This document shows positions 25,690 to 33,801 of a stretch of 64,000 nucleotides of DNA, piece by piece. A program made the position numbers and the translations under genes. The stretch spans positions 62,001-126,000 of the forward strand of contig JALNWE010000001.1 in assembly GCA_023231065.1 (NCBI GenBank), read 5' to 3'. The first letter of the stretch is position 1. The number at the start of each line of letters is the position of its first letter. Source of the stretch: Bacteroidales bacterium. GTDB lineage: Bacteria > Bacteroidota > Bacteroidia > Bacteroidales > FEN-979. The notes under the pieces are model-generated. The model saw nothing but the letters and a program-made list of their open reading frames with translations. It did no database searches and was not told the origin of the DNA.

Positions 25690-25802
25690 TCAATTAATCT
25701 TTATGGTTGTATCATAATCCGATACACACCGGGTTTAACATTTTTTTGTTTTAAGGGGTTTAATAAAGAACGTCATCGTTTTTACCCTTGAAAAACGGGG
25801 TG

Positions 25803-25810
25803 CAAAGATA
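25803..25810 (-). promoter_or_regulatory. Promoter -7 element for rpsA-rnz
   Basis: The minus strand reads TATCTTTG, a TAnnTTTG match about 114 bases before the rpsA start. On the plus strand a weaker TATCTTCG at 25832-25839 may serve the YchF-like gene. Confidence 0.55.
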
Positions 25811-25858
25811 AAAAGAAATTATTGATTTTACTATCTTCGCAGTTCAAAATCAATATAT

Positions 25859-26950
25859 ATGTCATTAAAATGTGGGATCATCGGTCTTTCCGGTTCTGGG
25901 AAAACCACTCTCTTCAACTGTATTTCGAATAACCGGGCGGAGACGCACCAGGCTGCATTTTCAGGGACCAAATCGAATCTCGGGACTGTGAATGTGCCGG
26001 ATCAACGTTTATATGCCATTGATGCACTCATCAAATCGGCAAAGATCGTTCCTACTACCGTCGAGATGGTTGACATACCAGGATTATCAAAAGGAGGAAG
26101 TCATACCGAGGGAAATAAATTTCTGGCAGATATCAGAAATGTGGATGCCCTGATCCATGTCATCCGGTGTTTTGATGATCCCATGATGCCCCATGTTGAA
26201 GGGTCAGTTGATCCTGTCAGGGATAAAGAGATAGTCGATCTGGAGCTTCAGGTCAAGGATCTTGAATCGGTGGAGAAAAAGATTATCCGGACGGAAAAGC
26301 TGATCAAGGCCGGAGAGAAAGAGGCCAAACACGCATTGGAAATCCTGCTGCAAATAAAATCGCACCTTGAAAATTTTCAACCGGTCAGGACCCTGTCCAT
26401 CTCTCCAGAAGATCATAAGATTGTCGATGATATGTTCCTTCTGAGTGAGAAACCAGTCATGTACATTTGCAATGTTGAAGATCATTCGGCTGGGAAGGGT
26501 AACAGCTATTCCGCCCGTTTTATCGAATTGGTCCGCGGCGAGAAGTCGCCTGTATTAACCATTGCCGCGAAGATGGAATCAGAAATTGCCGAGTTGGAAA
26601 GCGAAGAAGACAGAAATGCTTTTCTTTCTGATGCCGGGCTTACCGAACCAGGGGTAAACAGGCTGGTACAATCGGCATTCAGCCTGCTCCAATTGCAATG
26701 TTTTTTTACCGCCGGGCCCAAGGAGGTTCGCGCATGGACCATTAAAAAAGGTATGAATGCACCGCAGGCTGCCGGTGTCATTCACAGCGACCTGGAACGC
26801 GGATTTATACGGGCAGAAGTGATGAAATATGATGATTTCATCCGGCTTAAAAGTGAGCATGCCTGTAAAGAAAATGGGAAATTATTTATAGAAGGAAAAA
26901 ATTATGTAATTGGCGACGGGGATATTTTACATATCCGTTTCAACGTTTAA
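25859..26950 (+). CDS. YchF/Obg-like GTPase paralogue with altered P-loop
   Basis: A 363-residue TRAFAC GTPase of the YchF (OLA1) family. The order of elements is right: P-loop at residues 8-17, DIPGLSKGG near 75, a helical insertion near 130-165, YICNVED in place of NKxD near 202, and a C-terminal TGS-like domain (CFFTAGPKEVRAWTIKKG, then HSDLERGFIRAEVM). YchF proteins bind ribosomes and prefer ATP. Two segments differ from what I know of YchF: the P-loop reads GLSGSGKTTLF instead of GLPNVGKSTLF, and the switch II stretch GLSKGGSHTEGNKFLAD is shorter than GLVKGASKGEGLGNKFLA. It may be a second, specialised member rather than the housekeeping YchF. Confidence 0.8.
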   Translation: MSLKCGIIGLSGSGKTTLFNCISNNRAETHQAAFSGTKSNLGTVNVPDQRLYAIDALIKSAKIVPTTVEMVDIPGLSKGGSHTEGNKFLADIRNVDALIHVIRCFDDPMMPHVEGSVDPVRDKEIVDLELQVKDLESVEKKIIRTEKLIKAGEKEAKHALEILLQIKSHLENFQPVRTLSISPEDHKIVDDMFLLSEKPVMYICNVEDHSAGKGNSYSARFIELVRGEKSPVLTIAAKMESEIAELESEEDRNAFLSDAGLTEPGVNRLVQSAFSLLQLQCFFTAGPKEVRAWTIKKGMNAPQAAGVIHSDLERGFIRAEVMKYDDFIRLKSEHACKENGKLFIEGKNYVIGDGDILHIRFNV

Positions 26951-27705
26951 ACGTAGCGGGCGTAATTCCTTAATTTTTCTATAAAATCAGCTTTTTTACG
27001 GACAGAGACTTCCACTTCCGTATTGTCTTCCAGAATGACTGATCCTCCTTTGCCCTTGATATATCTTTTAACAAACATGAGGTTGATCAGGTGTTTACTG
27101 TGGATGCGTGAAAATGGAAGATCTTCCAATATCTTTTCGTAGTTGTTCAGTGGTTTTGAAGCGACAAACCGTTGCCCATTCGTCAGGTAAAAAAGTGTAT
27201 AAACGTCACTGGCCTCCAGTCGTATAATGTCAGCTAATCTGACAATATTCAAACCATCGGTTGAAGGGATAATGATCTTTTCATTTTTGGTTTTCAGGTT
27301 ATCGCGAAGAACAGTAATCCGGTTATCAATCTCTTCAACTTTCAGGTCCCTGAAGCGGTTAATGGCTGATTCAAGCATCTCCAGGGTGATCGGTTTCACC
27401 AGGTAGTGCAATGCAGAAAATTCGAAGGCACGGACGGCATATTTGTCAAATGCTGTAATGAAGATCACCCGGAACTCTTTAAATGTCACTCGCTCTATTA
27501 CATCAAACCCTTCGCCATCCGGCAAGTTGATATCAAGAAAAACCAGTTCTGGCTTAACCTTATCGATGAGAGGCACTGCTTCGCTGACGCTATAAGCATC
27601 ACCGACAATATCCATGTTCTGAAAATTATTTGTCAGTAACGTTTTCAGCGTCAGGATACTGGTTTTATCATCATCTACCAACACAATCTTTATCACGCCA
27701 TCCAT
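26947..27705 (-). CDS. LytTR-family response regulator (orphan)
   Basis: A 252-residue DNA-binding response regulator. Residues 5-120 form a receiver domain with the acidic pocket (IVLVDDDK), the phospho-acceptor Asp in LVFLDINLPDGEG near 57 and the conserved Lys in LVKPITLEM near 109. From about residue 145 a LytTR DNA-binding domain follows (IIPSTDGLNIVRLADIIRLEA, FSRIHSKHLINLMFVKRY). In Bacteroidota these usually pair with a LytS/YehU-type histidine kinase, but none lies beside it; its neighbours are a YchF-like gene (stops overlap by four bases) and hydE. The nearest kinase is the partial one at 62860, which is too far to infer pairing. Targets unknown. Confidence 0.9.
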   Translation of the reverse strand: MDGVIKIVLVDDDKTSILTLKTLLTNNFQNMDIVGDAYSVSEAVPLIDKVKPELVFLDINLPDGEGFDVIERVTFKEFRVIFITAFDKYAVRAFEFSALHYLVKPITLEMLESAINRFRDLKVEEIDNRITVLRDNLKTKNEKIIIPSTDGLNIVRLADIIRLEASDVYTLFYLTNGQRFVASKPLNNYEKILEDLPFSRIHSKHLINLMFVKRYIKGKGGSVILEDNTEVEVSVRKKADFIEKLRNYARYV

Positions 27706-27741
27706 AACCGTAAGGGATTATCAATTGTCATGTAAATGTAG

Positions 27742-27749
27742 TAATTTTG
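27742..27749 (+). promoter_or_regulatory. Promoter -7 element for hydE
   Basis: TAATTTTG matches TAnnTTTG and would start transcription near 27756, giving a leader of about 40 bases before the GTG at 27796. Confidence 0.55.
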
Positions 27750-27795
27750 CAAAAACCAACTCACTTCCCTCTAAATTATTTTAAAATTAACCCCT

Positions 27796-28896
27796 GTGGA
27801 AATAAATGTTGAAAATATTTTACGAAAATCCTTTTTATCTAAAGAAGAATTGATTCTTTTATTAGGATCCACGGGGGAAGAAAAAAAGCAGGTGTTTGAA
27901 TTGGCTCAGCAGGTAAAAGCTGAAGGCGTCGGAAAAAAAGTCTATTTCAGAGGATTGATCGAGTATTCCAACCTTTGTTCAAAAAACTGTTTTTATTGCG
28001 GGATCAGATCTGGGAACCCGCGTTATGCCCGTTATCGCATGACGGACAAAGAAGTGATGGAGGCTGTGGATTTTGCTTATGAAAGCAGATATGCTTCCCT
28101 TGTGGTCCAGGCCGGTGAACAATCCGGGAAGGCCTACGTGGACCATATTGAATCCATCCTGAAAAAAATCCATCAGAAAACCAATGGGGAGCTTCATGTC
28201 ACCCTGTCGTTGGGTGAACAAAGTGAAGAAACCTTTCGGCGGTGGTTCGAAGCGGGAGCACATCGTTACCTGTTACGGATCGAAGTTTCAAACCCGGCGT
28301 TGTATTCGCGTTTGCATCCCATGGATCGTCACCATTCTTATGCAAAACGTCTGGAAGCATTGGAAATGCTCAGAAAAACAGGATATCAGGTGGGCACCGG
28401 GGTCATGATTGGTTTACCTTATCAGACCCTTTCAGATCTGGCCGATGATCTTCTCTTTTTCCATGATTTCGATGTTGATATGGTTGGCATGGGGCCTTAC
28501 ATCGAGCATCAGGATACCCCGTTATACCAATATCGGGATCAGTTGCTACCCCTTAAAGAAAGGTTTGACCTTTCCCTGAAAATGGTTGCATTATTGCGAA
28601 TCCTGATGAAGGATATCAACATTGCTGCAACTACCGCCATGCAGACGATTGATCCACAAGGTCGGGAGAAGGCCCTGATGGCAGGAGCCAATGTGATCAT
28701 GCCCAACCTTACGCCCGTCAAATACCGGGAAGATTATCTGCTGTATGAGAATAAGCCCTGCATTGATGAAGAAGCCGCTGAATGCAGAGGATGTCTCGAG
28801 GCCCGCATCTTTATGGCCGGCGACGAGATTGCATACGGAGAATGGGGAGATTCGGCTCATTATAAGAAGAGGACCAGGAATTATGACCAGAAATAA
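27796..28896 (+). CDS. hydE: [FeFe] hydrogenase H-cluster radical SAM maturase HydE
   Basis: HydE is a radical S-adenosylmethionine enzyme that helps build the diiron subcluster of [FeFe] hydrogenase with HydG and HydF. The radical SAM motif CSKNCFYCGIR lies near residues 57-67, after YFRGLIEYSN. The downstream block MGPYIEHQDTPL and TAMQTIDPQGREKALMAGANVIMPN fits HydE rather than biotin synthase; the related PylB is the main alternative. The length of 366 residues is normal. Translation begins at GTG 27796; no ATG is in frame nearby. It overlaps the rlmD start by 14 bases. HydF, HydG and the hydrogenase are not in the window, so this maturase is encoded apart from them. Confidence 0.85.
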   Translation: MEINVENILRKSFLSKEELILLLGSTGEEKKQVFELAQQVKAEGVGKKVYFRGLIEYSNLCSKNCFYCGIRSGNPRYARYRMTDKEVMEAVDFAYESRYASLVVQAGEQSGKAYVDHIESILKKIHQKTNGELHVTLSLGEQSEETFRRWFEAGAHRYLLRIEVSNPALYSRLHPMDRHHSYAKRLEALEMLRKTGYQVGTGVMIGLPYQTLSDLADDLLFFHDFDVDMVGMGPYIEHQDTPLYQYRDQLLPLKERFDLSLKMVALLRILMKDINIAATTAMQTIDPQGREKALMAGANVIMPNLTPVKYREDYLLYENKPCIDEEAAECRGCLEARIFMAGDEIAYGEWGDSAHYKKRTRNYDQK

Positions 28897-30316
28897 TAAG
28901 CCCTTACCTCTGTTTGAAAACGTAGAGATCCTGGATGCGGGGTCAGAAGGGAATGCCGTTGCGCGTGCCGGCGACATGGTGATTTTTGTCCCATACGCTG
29001 TACCGGGCGATGTGGTTGACATCCAGGTGACGCGAAAAAAAAGATCCTTTGCAGAAGGTCGTGCCATCCATTTTCACAAATACAGTGATAAAAGGGTTCA
29101 ACCTTTTTGCGAACATTTCGGAACCTGCGGGGGTTGCAAATGGCAGCATCTACGATATAAAGATCAGCTCTTTTATAAACAGAAACAGGTTGAAGACAAC
29201 CTGGTCCGGATCGGAAAATTGGAAAAACCTTGTATTCTCCCGATTCTCGGATCGCCTGAACAACAGTACTATCGTAACAAGCTTGAATATACCTTTTCCA
29301 ATCACCGGTGGCTTACGCGGGATGATCCTCATGGACCGTTATCCGAAATAGAGATGAACGCACTCGGATTTCATATTCCACGGTTATTCGATAAGGTCCT
29401 GGATATAAAAAACTGTTATCTTCAGCCCTCCCCGTCCAATGACATCCGGTTATTTGCCAAAAAATATGCTTTGGGGCACGGATTATCATTTTATGATGTC
29501 AGGACCTGGACAGGCTTGCTGCGCAACCTGATCATCCGCAACACGACAACCGGTGATCTTTTGGTCATCCTCGTTTTCAGAGAAGATCAAGATGAAACCA
29601 TTGCCGGTATGTTGACGGAGATGCTCGCGGCATTTCCACAGATCACTTCCCTTTATTATGTTATCAATCCCAAAAAAAACGATGTCATCAATGACCTTAC
29701 GCTAACCCACTTCTTTGGCCAAAAATATATGACTGAAAGGATGCCCTCCTTTAAAACCGGGGATCCAGATGTGGAATTCCGGATCGGTCCCGTTTCATTT
29801 TATCAGACCAACTCGCGACAAGCAGTCAACTTATATCAGACGGCTATGAAATTTGCAGCGTTCATGGGCGACGAGATCGTTTATGACTTATATACCGGTA
29901 CCGGTACAATTGCCAATTACATGGCCCCATTGGTGAAAAAAGTGGTTGGGATTGAATCCATACCTGCTGCCATTGAAGATGCGAAATCGAACGCGAAACT
30001 GAACCGGCTTGAAAATGTTCATTTTTTTGCTGGCGAAACCGAGAAAATATTAACCCCGGAATTTATTACAGAGAACAGCAAACCCGATATCATCATCACA
30101 GATCCTCCCCGTTCGGGAATGCATGAAAAAGTGATCCGGACATTGCTCTCGGTCTCCCCGGCCAAAATTATTTATGTAAGTTGCAACCCGGCAACTCAGG
30201 CAAGGGATATATTATTGCTGAGCGGGCGATATACAATGGATCAATGCCAACCTATTGATATGTTCCCCCACACACAGCATGTGGAGAATGTGGCCCTTCT
30301 GAAAAGAATTGATTAA
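28883..30316 (+). CDS. rlmD: 23S rRNA (uracil-5-)-methyltransferase RlmD
   Basis: A SAM-dependent enzyme that methylates a uracil C5 of 23S rRNA. From ATG 28883 it has 477 residues. An N-terminal TRAM domain (DAGSEGNAVARAGDMVIFVP) precedes the Fe-S cluster motif CEHFGTCGGCKWQHLRY (residues 66-82). The methyltransferase half has SFYQTNSRQAVNLYQ, VYDLYTGTGTIANYMA, the substrate loop ITDPPRSGMHEKV and the catalytic VSCNPATQARDI near 430. The frame is open further upstream to 28745, but the longer version overlaps hydE and lacks family similarity. Other RumA/RlmCD members cannot be separated by eye. The stop overlaps the aroK stop by four bases. Confidence 0.92.
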   Translation: MTRNNKPLPLFENVEILDAGSEGNAVARAGDMVIFVPYAVPGDVVDIQVTRKKRSFAEGRAIHFHKYSDKRVQPFCEHFGTCGGCKWQHLRYKDQLFYKQKQVEDNLVRIGKLEKPCILPILGSPEQQYYRNKLEYTFSNHRWLTRDDPHGPLSEIEMNALGFHIPRLFDKVLDIKNCYLQPSPSNDIRLFAKKYALGHGLSFYDVRTWTGLLRNLIIRNTTTGDLLVILVFREDQDETIAGMLTEMLAAFPQITSLYYVINPKKNDVINDLTLTHFFGQKYMTERMPSFKTGDPDVEFRIGPVSFYQTNSRQAVNLYQTAMKFAAFMGDEIVYDLYTGTGTIANYMAPLVKKVVGIESIPAAIEDAKSNAKLNRLENVHFFAGETEKILTPEFITENSKPDIIITDPPRSGMHEKVIRTLLSVSPAKIIYVSCNPATQARDILLLSGRYTMDQCQPIDMFPHTQHVENVALLKRID

Positions 30317-30828
30317 CAGTTCATCCTCAAGGCTTTTATCCGGTCCGCGAGATCTGCAATATTCAATCGTGATCCTTCGATGGCGATCCGGGCCTGGCGG
30401 TAAAATACCATGCGTTGGTCAAGATGACGCCTTACTGCTTCCTCACGGTCTTCCATAAGGATAGCTTTCAATACCGGTCTTTTTTTGCGGGCTTTTTTCA
30501 ACCGGTCCATAAGAACGGGAAATTCCCAGTGAAGATAAAGTGAAATGCCGGATTGATTGATAAAATCCATATTATCAGAAAAACAAGGTGTGCCACCTCC
30601 GGTGGCAATGACGGCATCATCCAGCGCCGCGGTTTCATGGAGCAGTTTCCGCTCCAGTAACCGGAATTGAGCTTCCCCATATTTTTCAAAAAAATCAGAA
30701 ATAGCAATCCTGAAGCGTTCTTCAAAAAGCAAATCCAGATCAATAAACCGAAAATCCAACATCCCGGCAAGGTCCCTACCCAAATTTGATTTTCCCGAAG
30801 CCATATAACCAACCAGATAGATACGCAT
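30313..30828 (-). CDS. aroK: Shikimate kinase
   Basis: A 171-residue P-loop kinase that phosphorylates shikimate at the 3-hydroxyl, step five of chorismate synthesis. Walker A is GYMASGKSNLG at residues 7-17, DLDLLFEER near 31 holds the substrate Asp, FRLLERKLL near 55 the shikimate Arg, and ATGGGTPC near 75 the glycine-rich substrate motif; RKKRPVL near 115 lies in the lid region. All expected residues are present. Chorismate from this pathway is also the substrate of MqnA (36371). It is convergent with rlmD and divergent from the DUF1573 lipoprotein gene. Confidence 0.94.
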   Translation of the reverse strand: MRIYLVGYMASGKSNLGRDLAGMLDFRFIDLDLLFEERFRIAISDFFEKYGEAQFRLLERKLLHETAALDDAVIATGGGTPCFSDNMDFINQSGISLYLHWEFPVLMDRLKKARKKRPVLKAILMEDREEAVRRHLDQRMVFYRQARIAIEGSRLNIADLADRIKALRMNC

Positions 30829-30854
30829 AATGGTAAAAGTACGATTTTTTTATT

Positions 30855-30862
30855 TATCTTTG
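30855..30862 (+). promoter_or_regulatory. Promoter -7 element for the DUF1573 gene and downstream yajC-coaE run
   Basis: TATCTTTG matches TAnnTTTG and lies 24 bases before the ATG at 30886, preceded by a T-rich stretch. Confidence 0.6.
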
Positions 30863-30885
30863 CCAAGCTTTAAGTATATCACTTT

Positions 30886-31365
30886 ATGAATCCCAGAATC
30901 TTATTCATTTTATTCTCTCTGTCACTCGTATTCTTCTTTGGCAATTGTGATAGGAATAATAATTCAAAAAAGAGTTCACTTCCAACCGATATTGTGAATA
31001 ACCCCAATACGGCAAATGGGAAAGTGGACCAATCCGATCTGCCCTTCATACAGTTCGAAGAGACTGAACATGATTTCGGGAGGATCCTCGAAGGTGAGAC
31101 AGTATCATTCAGTTTCAAGTTTACCAATAAAGGAAAGTCCGACCTTGTGATTGCCGATGTAAGTACTTCCTGTGGCTGTACGGTCCCCTCCTTTCCCAAA
31201 ACCCCTGTGAGGCCTGGAGAAGAAAACATTATAAAAGTAGCCTTTAACAGTACCGGAAAAAGAGGATACCAGTCAAAAAACATCGTAGTTGTTGCCAATA
31301 CCCAGCCCAACACAACCCTTTTACGGATTAAAGCACAGGTTGTAACCCCCGGAAGTGAAAAATAA
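30886..31365 (+). CDS. DUF1573 domain lipoprotein
   Basis: A 159-residue exported protein, very probably a lipoprotein (signal ending FFFGNC, Cys21). After a polar linker it carries one DUF1573 domain: FEETEHDFGRILEGETVSFSF, FTNKGKSDLVIADVSTSCGCTVP, then PVRPGEENIIKVAFNSTGKRG. The fold is Ig-like and the Cys-Gly-Cys motif is a constant feature. The family is widespread in Bacteroidota; its role is not established. It is the first gene of a plus-strand run (yajC, ybbR-like, coaE) with about 107 bases before yajC, which suggests loose rather than tight coupling. Confidence 0.88.
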   Translation: MNPRILFILFSLSLVFFFGNCDRNNNSKKSSLPTDIVNNPNTANGKVDQSDLPFIQFEETEHDFGRILEGETVSFSFKFTNKGKSDLVIADVSTSCGCTVPSFPKTPVRPGEENIIKVAFNSTGKRGYQSKNIVVVANTQPNTTLLRIKAQVVTPGSEK

Positions 31366-31472
31366 TGAAATGGCATATTTCGAATGGATTGCGAATGCCC
31401 GGATAAAAATCATAGTAAGTAAACGTTATAACTTATCAGAACAGTAAACCCTAAATCATAAATTTTTTGAAT

Positions 31473-31814
31473 ATGACAACTCTTTTAACCATCCTACTTA
31501 TGGCTCCTCAAGGCCAGGGATCTTCTTCACAAAATGGCTGGTATTCATTCCTGCCGTTATTATTGATCATTGTGGTCTTTTATTTCTTCTTTATCCGTCC
31601 ACAGATGAAGCGTTCGAAAGATCAGAAAAAATTCAAGGAAACCCTTCAGAAAGGACAGAAAATCATTACCATTGGAGGAATTCATGGGAAAATCGTTGAA
31701 ATACAGGATACTACAGTGACCATCGAAGTGGAAAACGGGATCCACCTAAGGGTTGAAAAATCGGCTATTGCGATGGATCACACCCAAACCATCGATGCAT
31801 CTAAAAACCAGTAA
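31473..31814 (+). CDS. yajC: Preprotein translocase subunit YajC
   Basis: YajC is the small membrane subunit that joins SecDF to the Sec channel. The 113-residue protein has one TM helix (FLPLLLIIVVFYFFFIRPQ, residues 27-45) followed by the family motif IRPQMKRSKDQKKF and GQKIITIGGIHGKIVEI. The ATG at 31473 is preferred over the in-frame TTG two codons upstream. It lies upstream of the YbbR-like gene and coaE. Confidence 0.93.
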   Translation: MTTLLTILLMAPQGQGSSSQNGWYSFLPLLLIIVVFYFFFIRPQMKRSKDQKKFKETLQKGQKIITIGGIHGKIVEIQDTTVTIEVENGIHLRVEKSAIAMDHTQTIDASKNQ

Positions 31815-31825
31815 TTTGGTGACCA

Positions 31826-32419
31826 TTGAAATCCGATTTCATTGAATTCATCGGAAATGCCCGTCAGCGCAAGAATGTAAAATTCAGAAACCAACTCTCA
31901 ATTTTCATTGTATGCCTGATTTTGTCTTTATTTATCTGGGTACTGGTAAGGCTTTCCAAGGATTATTATTATGCCCTGGAATATCATTTAAGTTACACCA
32001 ATATCCCTGTAAATTACAAACTTATTGGTTATTCCGATTCCACCCTGACCGTAAAGGTTAAAGTTCAGGGATTTGATTTTATTACCGAACGCTTCATTGT
32101 TCCTCATGAAAGGAAGTATGAGATCAGTCTTAGGAACATCCGGTTGCGAAATTCTGAAACCAATGCCAGGGGTTATTTGCTTACAAACCATATCGGCAAA
32201 GACATCGTGGCCCAGTCGAGCTTTACAAGCGATGTATTCTTCGTGATCCCTGATACTCTTTTTTTCGAATTCGAAAAGCTTACCATCTCCCCCATTTCCC
32301 GGCAAACAAACCTCCCGCTGCTGATTTTACCAGATAAAGGGAAGGATTCACTGTTACGTAATCCCGACAGCGTGAAAAATAAATCAAATCCTGTCCGGAC
32401 TCAGCAAAACAAACCCTGA
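31826..32419 (+). CDS. YbbR-like domain membrane protein
   Basis: A 197-residue protein with a cytoplasmic basic N-terminus, one TM helix (LSIFIVCLILSLFIWVLV, residues 24-41) and an extracytoplasmic beta-rich region that fits a single YbbR repeat (YTNIPVNYKLIGYSDSTLTV, then VKVQGFDFI). The C-terminal 25 residues are polar and probably disordered. In Bacteroidota such a protein is commonly encoded between yajC and coaE, exactly the order here. The biochemical role is unknown. The start appears to be TTG at 31826, 11 bases after the yajC stop; no ATG fits. Confidence 0.78.
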   Translation: MKSDFIEFIGNARQRKNVKFRNQLSIFIVCLILSLFIWVLVRLSKDYYYALEYHLSYTNIPVNYKLIGYSDSTLTVKVKVQGFDFITERFIVPHERKYEISLRNIRLRNSETNARGYLLTNHIGKDIVAQSSFTSDVFFVIPDTLFFEFEKLTISPISRQTNLPLLILPDKGKDSLLRNPDSVKNKSNPVRTQQNKP

Positions 32420-32422
32420 TTC

Positions 32423-33052
32423 ATGCTTAAAGTCGGCCTCACCGGGAATATCGGAAGTGGGAAAAGTACCGTTTCGCGTATCTTCATGCTTTTAAAAATT
32501 CCAGTTTATCACGCAGACGATGAATCTAAAAAGTTCCTCCTTGAGGAAAATGTTATCAGGGATGTGGCCCATTATTTCGGATCAGGGGTCCTTGATAACG
32601 ACCGGCAGGTCAATCGCAGGTCTTTGGCTGCTCTCGTCTTTTCAGATAAAAAAGCAAACCTGCAACTGAACTCAATTCTGCATCCCCTGGTCAGGGAAGA
32701 TTTCCGGAATTGGATCAAGTCATTTTCCGGATATCCTTATATAATCCAGGAAGCCGCTATTATTTTAGAAAGCGGATTCCGCGATGAGTTCGATTATATC
32801 ATTCATGTTTCCTGTCCCACTGAAATAGCAATTGACCGGGTTATGAACAGGGACCATGTTGATGGTCAGCAGGTTAAACAAAGACTACAATTTCAAATCG
32901 GGGACGAGGAAAAAGGAAAATTATCCGATTTCGTTATCCTGAATGACGGGTCGCATTTACTCATCCCACAAGTGATCTCCATTCACAATCAGCTATTAAA
33001 GATTGGCATACAGGGCAGTGATCAGGATACCTGCGATGCTATTATTCCCTGA
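32423..33052 (+). CDS. coaE: Dephospho-CoA kinase
   Basis: CoaE phosphorylates the 3'-hydroxyl of dephospho-CoA, the last step of coenzyme A synthesis. P-loop GLTGNIGSGKSTVSRIF lies at residues 5-21, HADDESKKFL near 30 (the family has the A-D-x-I/E pattern), LHPLVREDF near 85 and RVMNRDHV near 140 in the lid. At 209 residues it is normal in length. It begins three bases after the YbbR-like stop and is probably translated from the same mRNA. Confidence 0.93.
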   Translation: MLKVGLTGNIGSGKSTVSRIFMLLKIPVYHADDESKKFLLEENVIRDVAHYFGSGVLDNDRQVNRRSLAALVFSDKKANLQLNSILHPLVREDFRNWIKSFSGYPYIIQEAAIILESGFRDEFDYIIHVSCPTEIAIDRVMNRDHVDGQQVKQRLQFQIGDEEKGKLSDFVILNDGSHLLIPQVISIHNQLLKIGIQGSDQDTCDAIIP

Positions 33053-33139
33053 AGCAAATTTCCGGATTGTATTGACGGGCCCATTTCAAACTGTTGGTTG
33101 GGTTTTCATCTACCTGCGTTAAATCATTCAGATAATCTT

Positions 33140-33147
33140 TATCTTTG
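33140..33147 (+). promoter_or_regulatory. Promoter -7 element before the unknown gene and TonB receptor
   Basis: TATCTTTG matches TAnnTTTG, 33 bases before the TTG start at 33180. Confidence 0.55.
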
Positions 33148-33179
33148 CTAATTATTCCATAAATATCGGGTCAATCCTA

Positions 33180-33710
33180 TTGAAAAAATGTATCGGAATA
33201 TTTCTTTGCCTCTGCTTGACTGCCCCAATCTTGTTTAGTTATTCCTGGTATACGCTTTATAAACGGAATATCAGAAAAGAAATTAAACAGAAGATCATGG
33301 GGGGAGTTGACAAAAAGAGTCTCGTTCTTCTGGCTTATACGAAAAAAGAAGCAAGGGAAAAACTCAGATGGGAAAAACAAGGTGAATTTGAATACAACCA
33401 CCAGATGTATGACATTGTTGAAACGGAAACCAGAGGGGATTCCGTATTATATCAGTGTTTATGGGATGAGGAGGAGACCTCCGTTGACAAAAAAATCAAA
33501 GGGCTCGTCGCCAAAGCATGGGGACACGATCCACAAAACAAAGAAAGTCAGCAACAACTGTTCTCATTTTTCAAGTCACTTTACCTCCCGCTTTATTTCG
33601 TCTGGCGCCCTGATGACCAAAGCCATGAATTGGAGTACAATCAAGATAATCTTATCCGATATTCTTCTGTTTTTTATGAACCCCCTGTGCCTCCTCCAAG
33701 GTCAAGTTAA
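33180..33710 (+). CDS. Unknown membrane-anchored protein upstream of a TonB receptor
   Basis: A 176-residue protein starting at TTG (33180). An N-terminal hydrophobic segment (CIGIFLCLCLTAPILF) acts as a signal anchor or signal peptide. It continues with a basic stretch (YKRNIRKEIKQKI), KLRWEKQGEFEYNHQMYDIVE and a proline-rich end (PPVPPPRSS). I recall proteins of this pattern (tyrosine-rich hydrophobic start, ..W...GEF.Y....YD.V.) in Bacteroidota next to TonB-dependent receptors, but no named domain. The receptor gene follows 91 bases downstream. A role in receptor function or metal handling is conceivable but not shown by any motif. Confidence 0.65.
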   Translation: MKKCIGIFLCLCLTAPILFSYSWYTLYKRNIRKEIKQKIMGGVDKKSLVLLAYTKKEAREKLRWEKQGEFEYNHQMYDIVETETRGDSVLYQCLWDEEETSVDKKIKGLVAKAWGHDPQNKESQQQLFSFFKSLYLPLYFVWRPDDQSHELEYNQDNLIRYSSVFYEPPVPPPRSS

Positions 33711-33801
33711 ATAATTCATATTTCTTAATATGTTGATTATTAACATCCCTGCATTTTGGCAGAGGTGAACTTTTATATTTAACTTAATCTAAAGTAAAAA
33801 A

